Below, piece by piece: positions 45,444 to 56,009 of a DNA stretch of 64,000 nucleotides. The position numbers and the translations under genes were made by a program. The DNA is from Melampsora larici-populina 98AG31 (Eukaryota; Basidiomycota; Pucciniomycetes; Pucciniales; Melampsoraceae), in assembly GCF_000204055.1 (NCBI RefSeq), contig NW_006768769.1:374576-438575 (forward strand), in the 5' to 3' direction. Under the pieces are notes generated by a model that did no database searches, had not been told where the DNA came from, and saw only the letters and a list, made by a program, of their open reading frames with translations. How positions within the stretch are numbered: the first letter of the stretch is position 1; each line of letters starts with the position of its first letter.

Positions 45444-46316
45444 CTATACATAATCTCCACCGGTTTTTTCTTTTTGACTTTGGATTTGATGTGTAGGATT
45501 AATTTCATTTCCAGATTGATGAAATGCTTGATTAGATCCCATAGAATCACTTTGATAAGAATTTTGAGAAGTCGGACTTTTCGGTTTAGGATTAGTAGTA
45601 GTAGTAGTTTTGCTAGACTGATTATCTTGATCACAATCCTCAGGTTTCGGAGTATCTAAGCTGTCTGATGCTTCCTCCTTGGTATCTGACGAATCTGGGA
45701 TCTTTGATGGATCATTGGTCTGCTCAGAAGAATGTTTCGATTGATGTTCAGTAGTACCAATGTTGTTATTCGAATTTCCTTGGGATATATTTAAATTAGG
45801 AATTGCTGCTTGGTTTTGTTGACTAGTTTTTTGATTCTTTTCATTGTCTGAAGTTGTTTTTTGATTATTAGAATTCAATGTATCACAATCTTGAGTCTTG
45901 GAAGTATCTGAGCTCGATGATGGGTTAGTTACTTCACCACTATCAAGTTTCGAATTCCTATTAGATGTATTTAGATTAGGAATAGATGATGAAGTCTTTT
46001 TGTTATTCGACGTTGAATGTTTTGGATCAAAGGTATATGAAGCATCTAAACTACTGATTTCTGCAGGATTATCACTAATCTCATTGGATGTTGGATTGAA
46101 TTCGGTTGATGATTGGATCGAATGTGCTCCTAAATCGTTTAGATTATTGAGCTCTTGTATGATTTCTTTCATTTGATTCGAATAAAGAGATTGGAATTGA
46201 CGAGTTTGAAACCTTTTATGATGGTTTAAGTTGATTTTATGAAATCTAGAATGACTCATTCCATAGAACTGATTAGAAATAAACAAAAATAATAAAATCT
46301 GGGATGAAGTTTTCAT
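45444..46316 (-). CDS. Secreted Ser/Asn/Thr-rich protein, 290 aa
   Basis: A single frame from ATG at 46316 starts MKTSSQILLFLFISNQFYG, a signal peptide, and continues into a His/Phe-containing segment and then about 220 residues of Ser, Asn, Thr, Gln and Asp. An internal imperfect duplication is visible: IPNLNTSNRNSK...SKTQDCDTLN and IPNLNISQGNSN...PKPEDCDQDN, each holding one cysteine in a DCD motif. No transmembrane segment or anchor signal follows. I do not recognise the family; a cell-wall or apoplastic role is only a guess from composition. A downstream frame on the same strand (45353-45634) is a shadow. Confidence 0.62.
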   Translation of the reverse strand: MKTSSQILLFLFISNQFYGMSHSRFHKINLNHHKRFQTRQFQSLYSNQMKEIIQELNNLNDLGAHSIQSSTEFNPTSNEISDNPAEISSLDASYTFDPKHSTSNNKKTSSSIPNLNTSNRNSKLDSGEVTNPSSSSDTSKTQDCDTLNSNNQKTTSDNEKNQKTSQQNQAAIPNLNISQGNSNNNIGTTEHQSKHSSEQTNDPSKIPDSSDTKEEASDSLDTPKPEDCDQDNQSSKTTTTTNPKPKSPTSQNSYQSDSMGSNQAFHQSGNEINPTHQIQSQKEKTGGDYV

Positions 46317-48142
46317 CTTTCTTAAAGGATATTACTTTCAAAGTCAAATAAAGAATAGAACAGATTACTGGAATCGGTTTCTTAAAAAAATGTTTTGGAT
46401 AAGTTTGAATTGGTGAGGTGTTTTTGGAATTAAGATATGAAGGAGAGATAAAGAAGAAGGACGAGTCAAAGAATCTACACAATTTATATGCCTAATTGAT
46501 CCTAAAGGCAATACGAACATTCAGAACCAAGAAATAAATGTTTCTCGTTGCATATCTATCATCTACACTTGAGTTTTCAATGCATTAGATTCTAACTTTT
46601 CCTTTGATGATTTATGCGAAAATAATTCAATTCAAAGGAGATCATATCTTTGAGCCTTTGTTTCTTCTGCATAGATATCTTGTGATCCTTAGTTACCAAG
46701 TGTTCAAAAGATCATCAAATCGAATACCACAAACTCAACAAACCTTGTTAAATATCGAAAGTTTCTTCAAATGAGAAACAAAGGAAATCTACAACACAAC
46801 ACTGTCACACATGATCGAGAGATTTCAAATCATATCAAAAACTTGATTTCGATTTCCCAAAGTTAATGAAAAGATATGATTGAGAGAACATGAAGACTTT
46901 TCTTCTCAAACAACCAAACTCAAACCTATATGATAACACCTTCACCTCAAGCTTGTGTTTTTTTCAGTCAGTAGATTGTAAAAAAAAGGCGTATGTATTC
47001 TTCTTCAAAGGACTTTTGTTTAGGTCTCAAACCACAGGGAATTGCCTCTTGCAAAAGGCACGAGGTATTATAAGACTGATCCCTGAGATAAGTGAGAAAC
47101 GAGTTCTTTTATGAGTATAACCCCAATGGAGGTTAATAACTAACGGCTCGGAACAAACAGAACGGAAGTCTTTCCTCTCTACTTTGAGAAGGTGTCAAAA
47201 CAAAACTTCTACCTGTCGGTGCAAGAACTCTCCAGATTTGTTGGATAATGGTAGACCTCCATAGAGCCTGAGGGAAGAACTCGCCTATATAGTCTTATCC
47301 TTACTGACACCTCTTTCTGGACCACAACAGGCTCTGGATGTCTAGAAGTTAACCCTCCAGTGCCACTCACATCTAATCCATTCCCTCAGGCTCACTTAAT
47401 CAGAGAGCTAAGCAAAGAAAACCAAAAGTAACCAGAGATAATAATAAGAGATAATCAGTTGAGAATAAAATGATCAAGTCAAGCTACATCCTTGACCACG
47501 AATCTGATCCATCATCAAAAACCCTCAGCCCAAGTGAATTTTTTTTGTTGGTTATGATCAAAAAAATTCATACCATAGTCAAAAAATCACTTATGTAAAC
47601 AAACACTTTAATCAAGACCTCAATCCTTATGTTTTGTTTTCTTTCATTCTCAAAACAAAACAAACCACACCTCTTTTAATCTTTTAATCTTTTAATCTGT
47701 ATTAATATATAATATATCTAAATATATCTTTATACTCTTGATTTTTCTTTTTTCTGTTTTACAAATTCATTTAATAATCATTAATACAATACCAGCTACA
47801 TCATCATCATCATCAAAAATCTATTTTTTTGTTTTCTTCTTCTTGTTGGTTAGCAATTCCATTTTGATTTTTTTCTTTCATTTTAACAGATAAACTAATT
47901 AGCTTACATTTTTTTTCTTTCTTCAATCAAATAAAAATAAAAAACCCAATTCATATATTTTACTTTTCAATAACCCCCTTCAACCTTTTATAAGTTAATG
48001 TCTGATCAACAACCAAACCCCAAAAACCAAAAAAAAGTTTCCAAACCTCCCCACTAAAAAAACCCCACAAGAAACCCATTGACCAAATTTGATGATTCTT
48101 ATAAATTATACCTTTTAAACTTTCAATCCGAAAAAAAACCCA
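46317..48142. other. Intergenic, no gene seen
   Basis: A 1.8 kb AT-rich gap. A plus-strand frame at 46890-47114 has no motif. Towards 47640-48060 there are long T-rich and poly-pyrimidine runs and an ATC microsatellite near 47800, consistent with the 3' flank of the zinc-finger gene. No terminal repeats were found. Confidence 0.4.
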
Positions 48143-50891
48143 TCAATCCAACTTTTTCCAAAACTTACATTCTCTACACCTACCATCCTCAAGAACGTCT
48201 TCATTCCCAGTCCTAGGCCAACACCAACACCCAGCCCAAATCCTATCCTTCTTCCCATTCTTTACTCTATTCCTCATCCTGTTCCACAAAACTTCTTTCA
48301 TCCAACCATTCTGTGCATAATTTTGTCCCGTAGTTTGACGATTTAAAACCAATTTCATGATTTGTGAGAATCCAATATAATTCAAATTGATCAATTCTTT
48401 AGACGTATTGATCCCTAAGATTTGGAAATCGTTCGTTAGGTTTGGTAAGTTATAATGACATGATCTTAGTAAGCTTTCTAAACTTTCGATTTCTTTTGGT
48501 TTCTTGGGTTTTTCTTTTTGGATTTCTTTGACTCTTTTTTCTTTTTGGATTGAATTCATTCTTTTTGATTTTTCTTGTTCTTTTGCTTTTTGCTCTTCTT
48601 TTTCTTTTGAGTTTGATTGAGAATTTGAGTTTGATTGAGAATTTGAGTTTGATTGAGAGTTTGAGTTTGATTGAGAGTTTGATTGAGAGTTCGAGGAGTT
48701 TCGGTTCTTCTTTGCTGATTTTCTAATCGACCATAAATCTTCATCTAAATCAACTGATTCAGAATCAAGTTCTTTAACCTTTCCAAGCTTTACGATCTCT
48801 TGAACTTCATCATCATCATCACTTTCCAAAATCACTTTCCTTCTTCTCTTCTTACTATTCAACACACCTTCGATCCTCCTTTCGATCGTGCCTTCTTTTT
48901 CAATCATCCTACATCCTTTTCCAGGTCCATTCTTCTTTTCTTGTTCAATCTTTAAACTCTTCTTTTCTTGTTTAATCTTGAAACTCTTCTTCTTTTTATC
49001 TTCTTCTCCTTGTTGTTGTTGTGATACACGTGAAATTCTTCTTCTAGGTTCACCACCATTACCTACCCTAACCAACCCCTTCTCATTCTCTCTACACCCA
49101 CTAATCACTTCAATCTCATCCTCATCCTCATCCTCATCATTCTTTAATACAACCTTTTGTTTCTTGTACTTTAATGATTTTTCAACTTCATTTTCATTCA
49201 ACTTTCGTCCCATTTTCTTTTTAGATTTCCTTCCAAATGACCAAAGTTGATCTAATGTTTTCGGATGTGGGGTTTTCCATTCTTTTGGATCGATTTCTTT
49301 GATTTCTTCTTCATCGGAAGATATCTTTATAGCAGGTTCAGATCCTTCTTCTTCTTCCTCTTCATCCTCCTCTTCCTCATCTTCCTCCTCCTGCTCTTCT
49401 TCCTGCTCGTTTTCCCCTCCCTCTTCCTCTTCCTCCTCGTTTCCCTCTTCTTCCTCTTCCTCTTCTTCTCCTGTTTCAATTCCATCTCCTTTCCCTTCCC
49501 TAACCACCTTCATCCGATCAAACCAAACCTTTTGAGCATTCTTAGGTAAATAATCACCAGGTTTAGGCACATGAAACGTATGATTCAAATCAATTTCTTC
49601 TACAATCCATTCTTTATCTTCATCTGATTTAGTTGAAATCATTAATCGGAATCCACAATTGTCTCCGTGTGGTGGTAATCTATCTCGACTTGAAAAAAAA
49701 AATTACCAAAAAAAACACAAAACACATTTTTTTTTCGTTTCCATATTTGGTTAGTTCAGATTATGAGAGATTTTCTTTTTTTTTTCTTGGAGGGATTCGT
49801 ATTTTTGTTTTTCATTTTTGAAATGGGTAATTATTGGATTTATGTATATATCGAAAAAAAACTTACTAGCAAGCATAAGTAATCCGATTCTTAAGATGAT
49901 TCCGACTTCTAACATGCTACAAACCCAAAATCCCAAAAAGATCCCAAACATTTGATCTTCAACATACCACCCCCAAAAAAATTCAATCTATTTCGATTGA
50001 TGAACCAAAGAATAGGTAAACACTTACGATATGATGACCACGTGACCAAGCAGCTTGACAAGAAACAAATTTAAAATCGTTTAGGTTTGCAAATCTTTCA
50101 CCTACTTTTGGGTAAGCTGGAAAGGATCGGTTTGGTTTGGTTTTTGGATCTGTTGTAGGTTTAGGTTTGGATGATCGGTTTGGTTTTTTGAGAGTTGATG
50201 GTTTATGATGAGAATGAGAATTATGTTTAGATGATCGGTTCGGGGTTGGACGATGATGGGTTTGGTTGGTATGAACTTTAGAGTGGTGATAAGATCCATG
50301 GTCTTGGTCCGATTCTTCAACTCCAGAATCACTCAAAACGATTGGTTTACAATTCTTCACAGGTTCTGAAGCATCATGATCAACTCGAATTGGATTTTGT
50401 TGATTAGTTTGGATAGGTGTGGGTCGGATTGATGGGTCGGGTTTTGGTTTCGGGTCTGGGATAGATGTAGGTAAGCTGTCTTGAATGTCTTGAAGTAAAG
50501 TAGATAACGAGTTAGGGATTGAAGATGTTGATTGGTTTTGATTTTGGTGAGGTGGAATCGGGGTTGTGGTTGGTTGGATTGGTTGAGCTTCGAGTTGGAG
50601 TTGGTGTGCTTGAATTGGATATTGTGTTATATACTGATTTGGTATGATTGGATGATAATGATGATAATGGTGATGATGATGAATTGTAGCATTAGTTGTT
50701 GTTGTTGTTGTAGTAGTAGTCGATTGGTAATCTAGTATGAATAGATTAGGATCGATTGAATTTAAAAATGATGGTTCTTGTTCTTGTTGTTGTTGGTTTT
50801 GATCGAATAAGACTTGATCTACTAAGTCTTGAATGGTATCAGTTTCGATGGATTGGTTTAATAATCTCTTCATTTCATCTTCTATTTCCAT
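48143..50891 (-). CDS. FAR1/WRKY-GCM1-like zinc-finger protein with acidic region, 819 aa
   Basis: Exons 50891-50028, 49916-49867 and 49688-48143 join in frame, so what look like two separate open frames form one gene. Residues 1-260 are Gln/Asn/Pro/His-rich with poly-Thr and poly-His runs. Across both introns lies a zinc-finger-like module (about residues 265-345): FANLNDFKFVSCQAAW, then C304 in ITYAC, C316 in GDNCGFRL, EWIVEEIDLNH with H341 and H344. This C, C, W-x-V, H-H layout is that of FAR1/WRKY-GCM1-type DNA-binding domains. A Glu-rich acidic block, Lys-rich nuclear-type stretches and an Asn/Ser/Gln repeat (48605-48700) follow. The C-terminal 110 residues (YNLPNLTNDFQILG, ending CWCWPRTGN and CRECKFWKK) look ordered and Cys-rich. 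A nuclear DNA-binding role is inferred. Confidence 0.68.
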
Positions 50892-51342
50892 CTTTGCTTT
50901 GTCTTTCTGCTTCTATTTCTGTTTTTTTCTTCGTTTTTCGGTTTCTTTCTTTGTTTCTTTCGTTTCGTTTTCTCGCTTGCTTTGTGTTTCTTGTTCTTTC
51001 TTCGTGTTTTGTGTTTTGTGTTTTGTGAAATGGTGTTTCCTTTGTTGAGTTGATGTTGATTTGGAATTTTTAATTTTTAAATTTTGATCGATTCGATATA
51101 AGCATCTTCACTCATCTGTAATCTACATACAACTACATTACATTTACATATCACTTTCTCAATCGTATGTACATATCCAGTCCACCAAATTGCTCATCAA
51201 ATCTCTCATTTTAGATCATTTCAAGAAAAGATAAATTACAATATCATATCACATCCACCCAATCTCCAAAAAAACAATCCAATCAAATACACTAAAAAAT
51301 ATATATACCTCCATCTCAATCCAAAAACCAATTAATTAATTA
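50892..51342. other. Intergenic, promoter of the zinc-finger gene
   Basis: The first 150 bp upstream of the zinc-finger ATG are almost pure T/C on the plus strand (TTTCTTTC runs), a pyrimidine tract common in fungal promoters. The rest is AT-rich and includes the 3' flank of TIM21. No gene is seen. Confidence 0.5.
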
Positions 51343-52623
51343 CTAAACACTAATCCTTCTAGTCCAAAACCGATACCTAGTAGGCCCCGCTCTCTCTTCT
51401 TTTTCTTGATCTTTGATATCCATCTTTCTAATCTCATTCAAAACATCTAATCTATACTCACAAATCCTAGAATTTGGAAAATCAATAAACAAAGCATTAT
51501 ATTTCCATTCACCTCCTCCTTCCTAAAAACAAAAAAAACCCAATCAAAACTATTAGCCAAACACCATCCAATCAAATCTATGACTTAAACTCTGTAGAAG
51601 AAAAAATAACGCAACTTTGATAATTTTGGCTGTGACTTCTCCTTGGGTAAAAGTACCTAAAGTAGGTAACCTTTTTTCTTTCCAACTTCTTTCTTTGGTT
51701 TTTGATAAGCCTTGGGTCATTGGTTTAGGTAAAAGACTACCTACTAATTCTTTTAACCAATCCTTTTGACGATGATCATCTTTTTCAGTCACAAGATCTT
51801 TTACATTCGGTTTATTAGAAATCCCTTGATGATTTACTTCAGAAGTGATCAATGGACCAATCCATCTCTTTGTCATACTTTTCCACCATTCTAGATCCAG
51901 GACCTCGTAGGTTGTTGAAGAAGCTGTCGGACTTCCTTCGATCATGAATCTGATTTCGACACATTGAGGTAAGTTTTCGAGGTTTTTCATTCGTTTGGAA
52001 GCATTCGAATGCACAGAAGTATGAAACTTGTAGGGAACTTGTAAGATTTCACTCAAGATTTTCGATCGGTTTAGTGTTTCGGTGATCGAAATCATTAAGT
52101 TGGTAGACGAAGAAGGAGCAAATAGTTCAGATGTAATACTATAAATCTATCCAAAATCAAAAATCAATCCTTTTGTTTTTTGAATCGGAGGGTTGGAAAG
52201 GCTTACGACTAAGATTCCTAGTGATCCTCCAAAGCCTACGACTAGGATGTTTTTCCCGTTCCTTAAGACTCTTTTGGCCTTTTCATTCCATCTGATTTGG
52301 TTCCATTTCATTTGAGAATTAGATGAACTTGGGTTTTCGTCAGTCGGGATTCGGAACGGTCCTATCCTTGGGTTCTTTTGGAAATCTCTTTCGGTTAGGG
52401 ACTTTAGTTCTTCGGTTAATGATTTGTGATAAGTTGATCTGGTTTGGTGAAGGGTTCGTGCAAATGGTTTCGTGAGGTTTGGTGAAGATGCTGAGGAGTG
52501 GGTTGGTGGGAATGGTTGGGGTTGGTGGTGAGTGTAGTGTAGGAAGTGGGAATGGATGGGTCTTGTTGATGGTAATTCGAAAGTACTGGATAATATGAAG
52601 CTTGTCAACTTTTTAGGTCTCAT
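51343..52623 (-). CDS. TIM21: Mitochondrial inner-membrane translocase subunit Tim21-like, 392 aa
   Basis: Exons 52623-52207, 52146-51565 and 51522-51343 join in frame. The N-terminus is basic, Ser-rich and free of acidic residues, as in a mitochondrial presequence. One membrane span (ILVVGFGGSLGILVIYSIT, about residues 124-142) is followed by SELFAPSSSTN, the junction typical of Tim21. The intermembrane-space domain then shows a start like that of Tim21, with CVEIRFMIEGSPTASSTTYEV (about 201-221) and, on the last exon, WKYNALFIDFPNSRICEY. Tim21 links the TIM23 presequence translocase to TOM and to respiratory complexes. Unusual is an insertion of about 100 residues (about 232-333) between these two strands, part of it Lys-rich. 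It diverges from TRM2 across 178 bp. Confidence 0.72.
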
Positions 52624-52801
52624 GCTGTCTTGTTGGTAAAATTGAAAAGAGAAAAGTTGAAATGATCGAAATCCAAACGGGTTTCAGTATAAGCATTCTA
52701 TCCTTAACGTCCGACTATCCCGAGTACATATCCCGAGTCCGACCCATCGGAAACAAAAACTCGATCTGTAACCGATTTTTTGGTTTTCCTTTGGTTTGGG
52801 A
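52624..52801. promoter_or_regulatory. Bidirectional promoter between TIM21 and TRM2
   Basis: Only 178 bp separate the two start codons. The centre holds TATCCCGAGT and ATCCCGAGT in direct repeat (about 52709-52740), with GTCCGAC next to each. Comparable CCCGA pairs lie upstream of SLY1. Co-regulation of two mitochondrion-linked genes is possible but is inference. Confidence 0.55.
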
Positions 52802-55010
52802 ATGAACCATTATTTGATATCAAGAAAATTATTATCATTCATCAGATTTCCTACTAAAACAAATTACCATTTCACAAAGACTTCATCTAGAACATACTCA
52901 GAAATAATGAACTCAATACCTAATTCAACCTCAACCGAACTTCCAAAAAAACCTGATCCAACAACTTCAACCGCAACCCAAAAAGAACTCTCATCAATCC
53001 CCACACCCTCAACCGTCCAAGACCCTCTCGAACCCAAACCCAACACAGAAAAAAACCCAATCCGAAAACGTAAAAGAAAACCAAGCAAAAAGAAACCAAT
53101 AAGTTCGAGTGAAGAATCAATAGAATATAGTATACAAGAATTATTAGGTGATCAAAGGTACCGAGACTTGGTAGAGAAAGAAGTTCGGTTTGAGCAATCT
53201 GGTTGGGAGCTTGGTGGGGATGGGATGCTTGAGGTTAGGGTTCATTCGATTGGTAGTTTTGGTATGGGTTTTGATTTTATATTCTCACGTATTCAAAAAG
53301 CCTGATGAATTTTGTTTTTCTGGGGGGGGTGGGTAAGGTGATGGATTATCGATTTCTCCAAACCAGAATTGGATCCTAGTCATCCCATTCACAGTTCCAA
53401 ACGATTTAGTCAAAATAAAAGTTTATAGACATGACACTTTACATTCATTTGCTGATTTGATTTCGATCATTGAGTTTGGAACTTGGAGAGATAATTCATT
53501 GATTAAGTGTCAGTATTTTGGTAAATGTTCTGGTTGCCAAGTAAGTTAAATTCATCAAAACATGAAATGCGTCTGCAAATTGTTGACTTTTTTGGGGGGT
53601 TTTAGTATCAGATGATTAGTTATGAGAAACAACTTGAACTTAAACAGATTGTTGTGGAAAAAGCTTTTAAACATTTCTCTGGTACGGTTTTCATTTACAA
53701 TTTATCCGAATCGAATTTTATCCTATACTGAACCATATCTAAACACTTTTTTGATTTTTTGGGGGGAAAATAGGTTTAGATCCTAGTTTGTTACCTAAGA
53801 TTGAACCTACTCTTCCTTCTCCTTTACAATACGCTTATCGTACTAAACTTACACCTCATTTCGAGTTACCAAGAAATATTAAAGCACCTCAGAGTAAATT
53901 AGAAAGTAAATCAGAAAGCAAATTAGAAACGAAACTAGAAACTAAAGAAGAAACTAAAGAACAAGAAGGAAATGGGATTGGGATTGGAAATGGAAATGGG
54001 AAAAACGAACTAAGGATCGGTTTTGCAGAAAAAGGAAGGAAAAGAGTCCTAGATATTGAAGATTGTATGATTGCTACATCTGTAATTAATGAAAAGTTAA
54101 CACAAGAAAGGAACCGAGTTCGATCGTGAGTGTTCTTCTTAACCCTGAACACCATTTATGTCTTACGATTTTGATACGGGTTTGGATAGGACTATTCATA
54201 CGTTTAAAAGAGGTGCGACTTTACTACTACGTGATTCGTTAATTCCGATCACCCAAACGGGCAAAACCGAAACCAAAGAAAGCTTGGAACTCGCTACCAC
54301 AGAGCCGGATAGACATATTTGTGTAACGAATCATAAAGAGATTGTGAGGGAAAAAGTCTTATCCGTTCACTTTGAACAAAACGCAGGTTCATTCTTTCAA
54401 AATAATTCCTCAATCTTGAACCCTTTTTTATCGTATATAAAATCACTTTTGGATGATCATAAACCATCAAGAAAAAAAGAAGAAGGGCAAGAAGGAGAAG
54501 GAGAAGAAAGATATTTGGTAGATGCGTATTGTGGATCAGGATTGTTTTCGATCGGATTAGCTGATCAGTTTACAAAATCAATGGGAATTGAAGTTTCGAG
54601 TGAATCGATTTATTGGGCAAAACATAATGCTAAACTAAACAAGATTGAAAACGTTGAGTTTATGGTAGGAAAAGCCGAAGCGATCTTTGCAGTAAGTCCT
54701 TGAACCCCTTTAAACTTTCATTAAAGCCGTTTGTTAAAGATTTTTTTCTTCATAGGATTTAAACTTTCCGGCTCAGATGACTACAGTGATTATTGATCCA
54801 CCAAGAAAAGGATGCGATGAAGTGTTTCTTGATCAGTTATTGGATTTCAAACCTAAGAGAATTCTGTATGTTAGTTGTAATGTACATACTCAGGCTCGTG
54901 ATGTTGGAAGATTAGGAAAGGTTTATAAAGTTCAAAGTATTAGAGGGGCTGATTTTTTTCCTCAGTCTCATCATTGTGAATCGATTGTATCATTAAGTTT
55001 GATTGAATAG
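52802..55010 (+). CDS. TRM2: tRNA (uracil-5-)-methyltransferase Trm2, 615 aa
   Basis: Exons 52802-53261, 53338-53540, 53606-53681, 53774-54125, 54190-54691 and 54756-55010 join in frame. Trm2/TrmA enzymes methylate uridine 54 in the tRNA T-loop using S-adenosylmethionine. Visible are a TRAM-like opening (SIGSFGDGLSISP and VIPFTVPNDLVKIKVYRHD), a cysteine cluster CQYFGKCSGCQ (residues 211-221), SAM-binding VDAYCGSGLFSIG (from 474), IDPPRKGCDE (544-553) and the catalytic cysteine in LYVSCN (C572), with HCESIVSL at the end. The N-terminus up to about residue 35 is basic and mitochondrial-targeting-like; an internal ATG (MNSIPNSTS, codon 36) could give a second, non-mitochondrial form. Residues 60-110 and 270-320 are low-complexity. 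Confidence 0.93.
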
Positions 55011-56009
55011 AATAGATTGGTGATTGGATTTGGTATCTTTTTTTGGGTTGAAGGGGGGTACGATGGATTGGGTTGGTTGGGATCATTTTGTGAAGATTAT
55101 GGTTTGAAAAAGTGGGTTTTGGAAAGCTAGGTTCGGATCTGATATATCTGGAATTTATACCATTTTAAAGGGTTTGGTAGGATAACAAAGGGGTGTTGGA
55201 TGAGAAGATTGAGTTTTAGATCTTCTAGATTGTTTTAGACATCTTTTTATTTGAAAAGATGGATCGAATCTCAAGGTAGTAGTAAGTACCAGGTAGAAAA
55301 GGATTTGTGAGAACATGTAGAATCGGATTCCGGAATGAAGTTTTCAAATTTGGAATATCTTTTTGAAAATCTCATTTTCAGTCAACTTACGCTTTGGAGT
55401 GCATAGTGGTCTGGTTTAGGTGTAGGAAACATGAACAGTTCTTTTAGCGTTCATTGAGAATTTTAACTTGTTCATAAACAGATTCACGTTTATTTCGACA
55501 TCATGAGTTGAAGGTTTAGATTTGAATTCATTAGTTTCAAATAAGACTTGAAAAGTGTAATACTGAATGTGATAAGTTTAACAAGTATGAAAAACATGTC
55601 ATGAGATCAAAAGAAACACGTTCAAAAAAAGAAATCATTGATATTTTCCAAGTTATTTACCTTGAGAAATCTCATTTCAGGGCCCGTGGAGAGGGCCCCC
55701 GACTCACGGGCACTGTGACTGACATTATGAAGTACATAGTGATCTGGTTTGAGTGTAGGAAACGTGAGCACGTTTGTTGGGCTCATTAGGAATTTTAACT
55801 TGGTCATCAACAAATTCATATTTCTTTTGACAACATGAGAATCAGATGAAGGTTTATATACAATTGAATTAGTTTCAAATAAGACTTAAGAGATGTAATA
55901 CGAATATGACAAGTTTAACAAATAAATAAGAAAAACATGTCATAAGATCAAAAGAAACCCCTTAAGAGTGAAAGAAATCATTGATATTTAACATTTTGAG
56001 TTGTTTACC
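55011..56009. other. Intergenic with a tandem duplication
   Basis: No gene is seen between the convergent ends of TRM2 and the Asn-rich gene. The stretch is largely made of two direct copies of an AT-rich unit (annotated separately), the second directly abutting the stop codon of the Asn-rich gene. Confidence 0.55.
55385..56009. repeat. Direct tandem duplication, about 290-bp unit
   Basis: About 55385-55672 and 55720-56009 share long matched stretches in the same order: AGTGRTCTGGTTT, GTAGGAAAC, GAATTTTAACTTG, TTAGTTTCAAATAAGACTT, AAAACATGTCAT, GATCAAAAGAAAC, AAGAAATCATTGATATTT and TTTACCTT. Between them lies a GC-rich hairpin (GCCCGTG...CACGGGC, 55682-55712) that is absent from the first unit. 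Many substitutions show it is old. Confidence 0.7.
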
